From NCBI RefSeq assembly GCF_937129435.1, contig NZ_CAKZNF010000051.1:1-46746 (forward strand): DNA of 46,746 bases. Reading direction: 5' to 3'. Positions 8,855-17,072 of this stretch are shown piece after piece. Under the pieces are notes generated by a model, which made no database searches, was not told the origin of the DNA, and saw only the letters and a list, made by a program, of their open reading frames with translations. Numbering within the stretch: the stretch's first letter is position 1; each line of letters starts with the position of its first letter. Source of the DNA: an uncultured Parasphingopyxis sp. (GTDB lineage: Bacteria > Pseudomonadota > Alphaproteobacteria > Sphingomonadales > Sphingomonadaceae). A program made the translations under genes and the position numbers.

Positions 8855-9064
8855 TAAGGACCGGAAAGCCGGTGACATTCGGACCGGCGCGACATAGCAA
8901 CACTCCCACGAAACACGAGTCACAGGCCGTGGTTCAGGGAGGTTTCCCGCGCAGCGTCCGCATCGGGGGATTGCAGGAGGCGCGACGAGGAAACCAACCA
9001 AGGGGGCTGACGAACGTTCGTCACGCATTGTGCCCGGGTCGAAAGGCCCGGGCACTTGCTTTTT
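8855..9064 (+). ncRNA. candidate structured small RNA, about 210 nt, unknown family
   Basis: This gap lies between two minus-strand genes, yet it ends in a strong plus-strand intrinsic terminator, so something is transcribed on plus with no plus-strand gene until 11198. Several stems can be drawn. One is ACCGG-AAAG-CCGGT (8860-8873). A long nested stem pairs GGTTTCC (8942-8948) with GGAAACC (8990-8996) and continues inward as CGCGC with GCGCG and then GCA with TGC. The palindrome TGACGAACGTTCGTCA (9008-9023) and the terminator stem follow. GGA occurs seven times in about 140 nt. I do not recognise it as 6S, SRP, tmRNA or RNase P RNA. An open frame at 8872-9081 runs through the terminator and looks non-coding. 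Boundaries are inferred. Confidence 0.55.
9030..9064 (+). terminator. intrinsic terminator of the small RNA
   Basis: GTGCCCGGG (9030-9038) pairs perfectly with CCCGGGCAC (9047-9055) around an 8-nt loop, followed by TTGCTTTTT (9056-9064). The T-tract is on the plus strand only, which fixes its direction. No plus-strand protein gene lies upstream within 4 kb. Confidence 0.85.
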
Positions 9065-9118
9065 GGGGCTCCGGACAATGACGCAACGCGCTATCCGCCC
9101 GGACGGCGCCGATGTCTT

Positions 9119-9793
9119 CTACGGCGTCAAACGGCGGATCACGGCATTCCACGCATAGCCGCGGTAAAGTGGCGCGAAATCCGCGCGCAGGCCTTCATTT
9201 TCCGCGGCAAGACTCTCGACCGCTTCTCGCAAGTCGCCGCGCGGCTCGACATGGAAGCGCGCCAACCAAGCAAACAGTATCGCGCGAAACGCGCGCGGCA
9301 ATCGCTCCTGTTGGCCGAAATCGACGATATGCGCTGCACCACCGGGGGCCAACACCACAGGCAGATGCGCGATTGCCATTCGCCAGGGCGGAGTCATCGA
9401 GAGCGTGTAGCTCATGAACGCCCGGTCGAAGCGCGCGAAGCCGAAGGCGCGCGCGGGATCGAAGCGCGCGGCATCGCCCTGCGCCAGCACGATCTGCCCG
9501 TCGAGACCGGCGCGCGCGATTTTCGCCCGGGCCGTGGCCAGCATCTCTTCGGAAATGTCGAGCCCGTAAAGCCGCGCCTTCGGATAGCGGCGCGCGGCCA
9601 GGATCAGATTGCGCCCTGTACCGCAGCCGATCTCGACAACGCTGCCCCCCTCCGGCGGATCGAGATCCGCAATCAGCCGGTCGCGGCCCAGCAGATAATA
9701 TTTGCGCGTGATGTCGTAGAAGTGCCGCTGATAGCGATAGACGGCGTCCATCTGCCCCGCATGGCCGGCAGCCGTTTCAGCCTTTGCGGACAT
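9119..9793 (-). CDS. btaB: betaine lipid N-methyltransferase BtaB
   Basis: The 224-residue SAM-dependent methyltransferase has the motif I glycine loop VVEIGCGTGRN and a conserved acidic motif (YGLDISEEML). The tyrosine-rich N terminus (YRYQRHFYDITRKYYLLGRD) is characteristic of BtaB, which methylates diacylglyceryl homoserine three times to give the betaine lipid DGTS. The start ATG 9793 lies 17 bp inside the 3' end of btaA, so the two are translationally coupled. Position directly behind btaA makes the assignment firm. Confidence 0.9.
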   Translation of the reverse strand: MSAKAETAAGHAGQMDAVYRYQRHFYDITRKYYLLGRDRLIADLDPPEGGSVVEIGCGTGRNLILAARRYPKARLYGLDISEEMLATARAKIARAGLDGQIVLAQGDAARFDPARAFGFARFDRAFMSYTLSMTPPWRMAIAHLPVVLAPGGAAHIVDFGQQERLPRAFRAILFAWLARFHVEPRGDLREAVESLAAENEGLRADFAPLYRGYAWNAVIRRLTP

Positions 9794-11036
9794 AGAGGTG
9801 GACGCCTCCATAGATGGACGATCGATCGCGCGCGGTGAGATCGGCCGATGCTTCGGCGCGATAGTCCCAAAGATCGAGGTTGGCATCCGGCACCCGCCCG
9901 GGGAGCAAAGTCGGTTCGGCGGCGGTCCGGAACAGCACGCGCGATCCCGGCTTCGCGGTGCGCGTGATCTCCCCCCACAGCGCGGTCAGTTGCGCGTCGG
10001 TCATCCAGTCCTGCGCGTCGAGCAGCACATAGCGATCGAGGCTCGCATCGGGCTGTCCGGCCAGATGTTCGCCGTAATTGGCGTGATGGATCGCGATGCG
10101 GTCGAGCCGCGCGACGACGTCTTCATAATGCGCCTCCTGCAGATAGGGTGGCAGCGGGGCCGTTTCGCCCTTGCCATAGCCCCTGCCAAAGGCCTGCCAG
10201 GCGAAATAATTGTCGGCATAATCGAAATCGCAGGCGAGCTTTTCTAGCCGACGCCGCAACACCGATGACATGCCCCCGGGATCGCCGCCGACCAGCGCTT
10301 CATATTGCGCCGGCGGGATGCCCAGGCCGAACAGCGAGGCGGGCTGATCGGTCAGCCAGCGCACGAACTTCTTGTCGAAGATTGGCGAGAGCTTCTCTTC
10401 GAACAGCCGCCGTTGCTCCTCGCGCGTTTCGGCGGCAAGCATATCACGCGGATCGACGCCGTAGAGACGGGCAACGAGATGCGCCGCAGTGATGAAGCGG
10501 CCGAGCAGACCCCGCCGGTAGAAATGCCGTGCGAAGCCACCGATGCGGCGGCGGCCGAGCGCATCGCGGCCTTCCCAGTAGCGGCGCGTTGCCGCGTCGA
10601 GATGCGGCGCGACGTGATCTCGATAGGCGGCGAGGTTTTCCTTCGCACCGGCTTCGGCGAAAAAGCGGCGAAAATGTTCGTAATCGGGGAGGTGCCGGGC
10701 TGCGGCGAGCTTGAGCCGCATTAGCGCGACATGGGCGGGATTGAGATCGACCGCGACGATTTCGGCCGGATCGGCGGTCAGGTAGCTCATCGCGTTGCAG
10801 CCGCCCGACGCGATGGTGATCATCCGCGAATCGGCTTGCAGTTGCAGCGCCTCGAGATCGACGACCGGATCTTCCCATATCTGCGCGTAGACGAGGCCGC
10901 GAAAGGCGAAAGTGAAAGCCCGTTCGAGCAACCCCTGGCGAGACAGATGGCGATGCTGATGAACGGCATTGCGAACGGCGCCATTGCGGGCGGAGCGGCG
11001 GAAGGGCGCGGGAGCAACAAGCGACGAAACGGCCAT
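9777..11036 (-). CDS. btaA: SAM:diacylglycerol 3-amino-3-carboxypropyltransferase BtaA
   Basis: The 419-residue protein belongs to the DUF3419/BtaA family. It transfers the aminocarboxypropyl group of S-adenosylmethionine to diacylglycerol, the first step of betaine lipid synthesis. Recognisable blocks include FRGLVYAQIWEDPVVDLEAL, ITIASGGCNAMSYL (SAM-binding loop), VDLNPAHVALMRLKLAA and the C-terminal LLDAQDWM segment. Family members are about 410-420 residues, so it is complete. The ATG follows AAAGGAGACCCGCA, an excellent ribosome-binding site. Betaine lipids typically replace phospholipids under phosphate starvation, and Pho-box-like repeats precede the gene. Confidence 0.93.
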   Translation of the reverse strand: MAVSSLVAPAPFRRSARNGAVRNAVHQHRHLSRQGLLERAFTFAFRGLVYAQIWEDPVVDLEALQLQADSRMITIASGGCNAMSYLTADPAEIVAVDLNPAHVALMRLKLAAARHLPDYEHFRRFFAEAGAKENLAAYRDHVAPHLDAATRRYWEGRDALGRRRIGGFARHFYRRGLLGRFITAAHLVARLYGVDPRDMLAAETREEQRRLFEEKLSPIFDKKFVRWLTDQPASLFGLGIPPAQYEALVGGDPGGMSSVLRRRLEKLACDFDYADNYFAWQAFGRGYGKGETAPLPPYLQEAHYEDVVARLDRIAIHHANYGEHLAGQPDASLDRYVLLDAQDWMTDAQLTALWGEITRTAKPGSRVLFRTAAEPTLLPGRVPDANLDLWDYRAEASADLTARDRSSIYGGVHLYVRKG

Positions 11037-11071
11037 TGCGGGTCTCCTTTCGCCGCCTTTAGGCGATCGCG

Positions 11072-11100
11072 GTGACGCGAAAATTGCAGCGATGTTGCAG
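11072..11100 (-). promoter_or_regulatory. Pho-box-like direct repeats upstream of btaA
   Basis: Read on minus, CTGCAAC (11100-11094), CTGCAAT (11089-11083) and GCGTCAC (11078-11072) recur with an 11-bp period, each 7-mer separated by 4 bp. That spacing is the layout of the PhoB box (CTGTCAT-N4-CTGTCAT). The individual matches to CTGTCAT are only 4, 5 and 4 of 7, so this is suggestive. The repeats end 35 bp before the btaA start, a sensible distance for an activator site replacing the -35 element. Confidence 0.4.
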
Positions 11101-11197
11101 GGATAAGACGGGGGTTCCGCCCCGCCTTTCGTCGAAGCGCCATTGCCGAGCCGCTTGCGCTATGTCAGGCGCAAAAGAAAAAAGTCCGGAGAGTGAC

Positions 11198-12712
11198 ATG
11201 GCTGAAGGGATAGAGGCCGAGCCCGGCGTGCTCGAAGAGCGCGTATTGGTCGCCGAAACACCCGCCCGCGCGCAAGGCCGCCGCGTGCCGTTGCTGAGCA
11301 AATTCGCCTATGGCGTCGGATCGATCGCCTACGGGATCAAGGATCAGGGGTTCAAATATTTCCTGCTGCTCTTCTACGCGCAGGTAGTGGGTCTCGATGC
11401 CCGGCTCGTCTCGCTCGCCATCCTCATCGCGCTGATCGCCGATGCGTTCAGCGATCCGATCGTCGGCTATTGGTCGGACAATCTCCGATCGAAATGGGGC
11501 CGCCGCCACCCCTTCATGTACGCTGCCGCCATCCCGATCGTCGTCACCTATTATTTCCTCTGGGTGCCGCCGGAGGGGCTGAGCCAGACCCAGCTTTTCT
11601 GGTATGTCGTGCTGCTCTCGATCCTGATCCGCACGATCATCACCTTTTACGAAACGCCCGGCGCCGCGCTCGCCGCCGAACTGACACAGGATTACAACGA
11701 ACGGTCCTCGCTTCTCGGCTGGCGCTATTATTTCGGCTGGTCAGGCGGCAACATCATGACCGTCGTCAGCTTCTCGCTGATTTTCCCCGTTTTCGCGACG
11801 GCCTCGATCGACAACGGCCAGTTCAACCCCGATGCTTATCGCGTCTACGCGCTGATCGCCTGCGCCATCATCTTCTGCTCGATCATGGTCTCCGCGCTCG
11901 GCACGCACCGGCACATCAAGGATTTGCCCAAAGCGCCGCCCAAACGCCATCTGACGCTCGGCGTCATATTTCGCGAGATCGGGGAGACGTTCAAGACGCG
12001 GTCTTTCGCCGCCCTCTTCATCGCCTCCTTGCTAGGCTATATCGCCAGCGGGCTCGGCGCCGGCCTCGCCTTCTATTTCTCGACATTCTTCTGGGGGTTC
12101 AGCCCCCAACAGATCGGGATGATCACCGCAGGCGTGTTCCTGTCGGCGCTGATCGGTGCGCCGATCGCGGCGATCGCCAGCCGGACGATGGGAAAGAAGC
12201 GCGGCGCGATCATCATCGGCCTCATCGCCTTTATCGGCTCGCCGCTGCCGATCTTTCTGCGGCTGATCGGGGTGATGCCGGAAAATGGCGATCCGATCCT
12301 GTTTCCGTTGATCTTCGCGGCGGTCACGATCGATGTCGCGCTGATCATCTGCTACCAGATCCTCGCCGCTTCGATGATCGCCGATCTCGTCGAAGAAGCC
12401 GAACTCCGCACACATCGCCGCTCCGAAGGCCTGTTCTTCGCCGCCGCGACCTTCATGCGCAAATGGGGTGAAGGCTTCGGCATCGTCGTCGCCGGCTTCG
12501 TCATTTCCACGGTCGGCCTCGCCACGGGTGCGCAGCAGGGCCAGGTGCCCGATGTCACGCTGTTCGATCTCGGCGTGACCTATATTCCGATCTATCTCGG
12601 GCTCTATCTCGCAATGATCGGCTGCATCACATTCTACAAGCTCGACAAGACCGAGCATGAGGAGAATTTAAGGCGGCTCGACGAGCGGAAAATCGCGCAG
12701 CCGGCGGAGTAG
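11198..12712 (+). CDS. MFS transporter, GPH (sugar:cation symporter) type
   Basis: The 504-residue polytopic membrane protein has about 12 transmembrane helices. The opening FAYGVGSIAYGIKDQGFKYF, the first cytoplasmic-loop motif (SDNLRSKWGRRHPFMY) and the ESxGA-like block (FYETPGAALAAELT) mark the glycoside-pentoside-hexuronide (MFS_2) group. Members move sugars with cations, and the same superfamily includes the lysolipid carrier MFSD2A. The substrate cannot be deduced. The start ATG 11198 sits 4 bp after GGAGAG; upstream in-frame starts lack such a site. The gene diverges from btaA, which raises the possibility of a lipid-related role, but this is only proximity. Confidence 0.85.
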   Translation: MAEGIEAEPGVLEERVLVAETPARAQGRRVPLLSKFAYGVGSIAYGIKDQGFKYFLLLFYAQVVGLDARLVSLAILIALIADAFSDPIVGYWSDNLRSKWGRRHPFMYAAAIPIVVTYYFLWVPPEGLSQTQLFWYVVLLSILIRTIITFYETPGAALAAELTQDYNERSSLLGWRYYFGWSGGNIMTVVSFSLIFPVFATASIDNGQFNPDAYRVYALIACAIIFCSIMVSALGTHRHIKDLPKAPPKRHLTLGVIFREIGETFKTRSFAALFIASLLGYIASGLGAGLAFYFSTFFWGFSPQQIGMITAGVFLSALIGAPIAAIASRTMGKKRGAIIIGLIAFIGSPLPIFLRLIGVMPENGDPILFPLIFAAVTIDVALIICYQILAASMIADLVEEAELRTHRRSEGLFFAAATFMRKWGEGFGIVVAGFVISTVGLATGAQQGQVPDVTLFDLGVTYIPIYLGLYLAMIGCITFYKLDKTEHEENLRRLDERKIAQPAE

Positions 12713-12742
12713 GTTTATCGTCTGAGTTTCACCGGAGCGAAA

Positions 12743-13444
12743 TCATTCGCCCATCGCGGCGATATCCCATAGCGCTTCGGCGTCGAGGATCCGGATCTTC
12801 CCCTGGTCGAGCTCGATCAGCCCCGAATCGGCCCAGGCCGATAGCTGCCGGTTGATGTTCTCGCGGCTGATGCCGACGAAATTGCCGAGCTCGCCCTGGC
12901 TGATCGATATTCTGAGCTGCTGGCTCGCCGCCTCGGCATCGGTCAGGCGCTGCAGATAGCGGGCAAGGCGCGGGCCTGCGGAAAAGGCACGGTCGCTTTC
13001 CACCGTGGAATTCATTTGCCGCAGCCGGCGCGCCATTTCCTGCAGCATACGAAAGAGCACCATCGGATGGCGGATCAGAAACCGTTCCGCCGCATCACGC
13101 GACAGCCGCATGATGCTGCCATCTTCGACCATCGTAACGGTGGCCGTCCTGTCTCCGCCGTCGAGCAGTGCGATCTCGCCGACAATCGTACCAGGCTCCA
13201 GATAATCGAGCACGATTTCACGTCCGTTGGATGACACCAGATTGATGCGCGCCGTACCTGTTATCAGCACCACCGCCGAATCGCCCGGCTCGCCCTGATG
13301 CATCAGCACCTTCTTCTTGGGCGCGAATTCGACCTGGCTTGTCGAAAGCAGATCGTCGAGTTCTTCCGGTTCGCACGCCGCGAGCAGCGAGCCTTTGGGC
13401 AAAATCGCCAGCAAATCCTGCGCGCGCATTTTCTCGATCGCCAT
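12743..13444 (-). CDS. Crp/Fnr family transcriptional regulator
   Basis: The 233-residue protein has an N-terminal cyclic-nucleotide-binding beta-roll (about 20-130; GEIALLDGGDRTATVTMV holds the phosphate-cassette region). A dimerisation helix follows (135-155), then a C-terminal HTH_Crp winged helix (about 175-225; SQGELGNFVGISRENINRQL). Its only cysteine is near residue 24, so it lacks the cysteine set of the iron-sulfur FNR sensors. Whether it binds cAMP is unknown. ATG 13444 is preceded by a purine-rich AGGGG. It stands alone, 54 bp downstream of pyrG on the same strand. Confidence 0.9.
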   Translation of the reverse strand: MAIEKMRAQDLLAILPKGSLLAACEPEELDDLLSTSQVEFAPKKKVLMHQGEPGDSAVVLITGTARINLVSSNGREIVLDYLEPGTIVGEIALLDGGDRTATVTMVEDGSIMRLSRDAAERFLIRHPMVLFRMLQEMARRLRQMNSTVESDRAFSAGPRLARYLQRLTDAEAASQQLRISISQGELGNFVGISRENINRQLSAWADSGLIELDQGKIRILDAEALWDIAAMGE

Positions 13445-13498
13445 AATGCCCCTCGCCTTTCCTGTTGTCCGAACCGGCGCGACGCGACTCCGTGCGCG

Positions 13499-15130
13499 TC
13501 AGACCAGCCGGGACTGTTTTACAGCCGCTTCGATGAAGCTGGCAAATAGCGGATGCGGATCGAAGGGGCGCGATTTCAGCTCGGGGTGGAACTGGACGCC
13601 GACAAACCAGTCGTGATCGGGCCGTTCGACGATCTCTGGGAGCTGGCCGTCGGGCGACATGCCGGAAAAGACGAGTCCGCCTTTCTCCAGCGGTTCCACG
13701 TAATGCGTGTTGACCTCGTAGCGGTGGCGGTGCCGTTCGCTAATCGTCGTCTTGCCGTAGATCGAGGCGACACGGCTGTTGCCATCGAGCTTGGCCTCAT
13801 AGGCGCCCAATCGCATCGTGCCGCCCAGATCGCCGCCTTCCTCGCGCTTCTGGATACCCTCTTCGCTCATCCATTCGGTGATCAGGCCGACCACGGGCTC
13901 CGGCGTCTCACCGAATTCGGTCGACGATGCGCCTTCGATCCCGGCGGCGCGGGCCTCTTCGATACAGGCCATCTGCATCCCGAAGCAGATGCCGAAATAA
14001 GGGACGTTGCGTTCGCGCGCAAAGCGGACAGCCGCGATCTTTCCCTCCGCACCGCGTTCGCCGAACGCGCCGGGGACCAGGATCGCATGCATCGGCTCGA
14101 GCTGCGAAGCGAGTTCGCTGTCATCGCCTTCGAACACCTCGGCATCGATCCATTTGATATGGACTTTCACCCGGTTGGCGATGCCGCCATGGACGAGCGC
14201 TTCGTTGAGCGACTTGTAGGCATCCTGCAGCCCGACATATTTGCCGACGACGCCGATCGTGACTTCGCCCTCGGGGTTTTCGAGAGCGTCGTTGATGTCC
14301 TCCCATTTCGTCAGGTCCGGCGCCGCCGCGCCTTCGATCCCGAACGCCTTGAGCACCTCGTCGTCGAGTCCGACGGCATGATAGGTCAGTGGCACGGCAT
14401 AGATGCTTGATGCGTCGAGCGCCGGGATGACAGCGCTTTTCCGCACGTTGCAGAAGGCGGCGATCTTCGCGCGCTCGCTGTCGGGTAGCGGATGCTCGCA
14501 GCGGCAGACCAGCACTTCGGGCTGGATGCCGAGCGATGTCAGTTCGCGCACGCTGTGCTGGGTCGGCTTGGTTTTCAGTTCGCCCGCCGCGGCGATATAG
14601 GGCACCAGCGTCGTATGCACCGAGATCGACTGGCCGCGCCCCAGCTCGTTCCTGAGCTGCCGGATCGCCTCCATAAACGGCAGGCTCTCGATATCGCCAA
14701 CGGTGCCGCCGATCTCGCAGATGACGAAATCGAGATCGCCGAGATCGGCCTTGGCGAAATCCTTGATCGCGTCGGTGACGTGCGGGATCACCTGCACGGT
14801 CGCGCCGAGATAGTCGCCGCGCCGTTCCTTGGTGATGATCGTCTGGTAGATGCGGCCCGAAGTGACGTTGTCGCTCTGATGCGCCGACACGCCTGTGAAC
14901 CGCTCATAGTGACCAAGGTCGAGATCGGTTTCGGCCCCGTCATCGGTGACGTAGACCTCGCCATGCTGATAGGGCGACATCGTCCCCGGATCGACGTTCA
15001 GATAGGGATCGAACTTGCGGATGCGGACCTTGTAGCCGCGCGCCTGCAGCAGCGCCGCGAGCGATGCCGCCATGAGACCCTTGCCAAGCGATGAGACCAC
15101 GCCGCCGGTGATGAAAATGAACCGCGCCAT
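13499..15130 (-). CDS. pyrG: CTP synthase
   Basis: The 543-residue enzyme aminates UTP to CTP using glutamine and ATP. The N-terminal synthase domain opens with [20 protein letters not shown] (P-loop). The C-terminal class I glutamine amidotransferase domain has the nucleophile in [10 protein letters not shown], about residue 380, and the His-Glu pair in [12 protein letters not shown] near the end. Length and motifs are fully standard. It is the third gene of the tpiA-secG-pyrG group, although an orphan HigA gene now interrupts that group. No good Shine-Dalgarno is visible before ATG 15130, but family alignment fixes the start. Confidence 0.97.
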   Translation of the reverse strand: MARFIFITGGVVSSLGKGLMAASLAALLQARGYKVRIRKFDPYLNVDPGTMSPYQHGEVYVTDDGAETDLDLGHYERFTGVSAHQSDNVTSGRIYQTIITKERRGDYLGATVQVIPHVTDAIKDFAKADLGDLDFVICEIGGTVGDIESLPFMEAIRQLRNELGRGQSISVHTTLVPYIAAAGELKTKPTQHSVRELTSLGIQPEVLVCRCEHPLPDSERAKIAAFCNVRKSAVIPALDASSIYAVPLTYHAVGLDDEVLKAFGIEGAAAPDLTKWEDINDALENPEGEVTIGVVGKYVGLQDAYKSLNEALVHGGIANRVKVHIKWIDAEVFEGDDSELASQLEPMHAILVPGAFGERGAEGKIAAVRFARERNVPYFGICFGMQMACIEEARAAGIEGASSTEFGETPEPVVGLITEWMSEEGIQKREEGGDLGGTMRLGAYEAKLDGNSRVASIYGKTTISERHRHRYEVNTHYVEPLEKGGLVFSGMSPDGQLPEIVERPDHDWFVGVQFHPELKSRPFDPHPLFASFIEAAVKQSRLV

Positions 15131-15236
15131 GGGAGGATAGCCTTAGGCGTGCTTTCCGATTCTGGGCAAGCCGGGAAATGCCTGCGGCTGTGATTTATGT
15201 GGAGGATTGAGCTTGGGGGTGCGGGCCGGTGCGGCG

Positions 15237-15254
15237 CTCGACCGACAGGTCGAG
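15237..15254. other. hairpin between secG and pyrG
   Basis: CTCGACC and GGTCGAG form a perfect 7-bp stem around GACA. The hairpin lies 20 bp downstream of the secG stop (minus) in the 143-bp gap before pyrG. No T-tract follows on either strand, so it is not an intrinsic terminator. It might slow decay of the secG message or separate the two genes' expression. Nothing else is recognisable in this gap. Confidence 0.5.
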
Positions 15255-15273
15255 TCTGACAAACAATCAGCGC

Positions 15274-15660
15274 CTATTCCCCTTCGCCCGAATCGCTGCC
15301 GAGCGAGCTCAGGATGTCGTCATCGCCGACCGGGTCGGTCGCCGGCGCGGCGTCATCCGCCGGGGCAACCGGAGCCGCCCCCGCATCGCCTTCGGCTGGC
15401 GCGACCAGGCTCGTGTCGATCGACGACCCGCGCTGCTGCTGCGTCGCAAGCCCGGCAAGCGCGATGCTCAGGCCGACGAACAGGATTGCCATGAACGCCG
15501 TCGCCCGCGTCAGGAAATCGGCCTGCCCGCGCGCCGTCATCAAGCCGGAGCTCGATCCGCCGACCCCCAACCCGCCCCCTTCGGAGCGCTGCATCAGGAT
15601 CAGCGTGACCAGAACGACGGCGACGACCGCCTGCACGACGAGGAGAAAGGTGAAAAGCAT
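15274..15660 (-). CDS. secG: preprotein translocase subunit SecG
   Basis: The 128-residue inner-membrane protein is the small subunit of the SecYEG channel. Two transmembrane helices (about 3-23 and 51-72) flank the family loop MQRSEGGGLGVGGSSSGLMT. After the second helix comes a 50-residue Ala/Pro/Asp-rich acidic tail (AEGDAGAAPVAPADDAAPAT), an extension common in alphaproteobacterial SecG. ATG 15660 (MLFTFLLVVQ) is the standard start. It lies between the HigA-like gene and pyrG on minus. Confidence 0.93.
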   Translation of the reverse strand: MLFTFLLVVQAVVAVVLVTLILMQRSEGGGLGVGGSSSGLMTARGQADFLTRATAFMAILFVGLSIALAGLATQQQRGSSIDTSLVAPAEGDAGAAPVAPADDAAPATDPVGDDDILSSLGSDSGEGE

Positions 15661-15779
15661 GGCTGTTGTCTCGTTAAATCGCGGCGGCAATCCCGCCGCC
15701 CTGTTCGGCGCGCGAGATAGCGATTTGGTGCGGTTTGTTCAAGCGAGGCTCGTTGGGACGATCCTTTGGCAGCAACTGA

Positions 15780-16106
15780 TCACGCATATGCCGCAAATTT
15801 CTCGTCCATGGGTTTCGCAATTCTTCTTACCTTGATGTTCTTCGCCGCCGCCTGCGTACGAGCGAGGTCGTGAGAAGACTGCATACGCAGCAGCGTCTTT
15901 GCAGATACACGAAACGCCTTTTCGAAGCGGATCGCCATTTCAGGAGAAAGCGCCGACTTCCCGTTCAACAAATTGCTGAGTGCGACGCGCGTTACTCCAA
16001 GACGCTCGGCACACTCGGCCTGAGTCAGGCCATAGGGCTCTACGAAATTGCGGCGAAGCCAAGGTCCAGGATGAACCACGATGCTTTTGTGAAGCTTGAT
16101 AGCCAT
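15780..16106 (-). CDS. higA: HigA-like XRE family antitoxin, orphan
   Basis: The 108-residue protein has the HigA opening (VVHPGPWLRRNFVEPYGLTQ) and a Cro/C1 helix-turn-helix (about residues 24-60; TQAECAERLGVTRVALSNLL), then the helical VSPE-like segment SALSPEMAIRFEKAF. HigA normally binds and silences the ribosome-dependent RNase HigB and represses the pair's promoter. No HigB gene is present: tpiA ends 35 bp upstream and secG starts 119 bp downstream. ATG 16106 has GGAGG 9 bp upstream; an earlier ATG at 16145 overlaps the tpiA stop and is a possible coupled start. Family membership is firm; its function without a toxin is unknown. Confidence 0.88.
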   Translation of the reverse strand: MAIKLHKSIVVHPGPWLRRNFVEPYGLTQAECAERLGVTRVALSNLLNGKSALSPEMAIRFEKAFRVSAKTLLRMQSSHDLARTQAAAKNIKVRRIAKPMDEKFAAYA

Positions 16107-16141
16107 CAGTGGTAACCTCCAAATTGAGGTCGCCGATCGTT

Positions 16142-16900
<759 letters not shown>

Positions 16901-17072
16901 AAATCCACCCTTCCGTTCAATCGGTTCGGCCGCGCTGATAGCGTGCACCCCTGCCCCTGCCAATCGTCCGCCCTTCGCCCAGCTCTTCGCCTCGCTCTTC
17001 GCAACGCCGCTTGAAGGGGCGCGGGCACATCCCTAAAGCAACGCGAAACTTTCCCTTCAGGGCGCGGCATCC

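Noticed and set aside
8872..9081. 69-codon open frame on plus within the small-RNA region
   Set aside because: It starts with GTG without a ribosome-binding site, runs through the terminator hairpin and has no recognisable protein pattern.
12743..13444. FNR-type oxygen sensor
   Set aside because: The protein has a single cysteine and so cannot hold an FNR-type iron-sulfur cluster.
16107..16141. HigB toxin gene next to higA
   Set aside because: Only 35 bp are available between higA and tpiA, and the 119 bp on the other side hold no matching frame.
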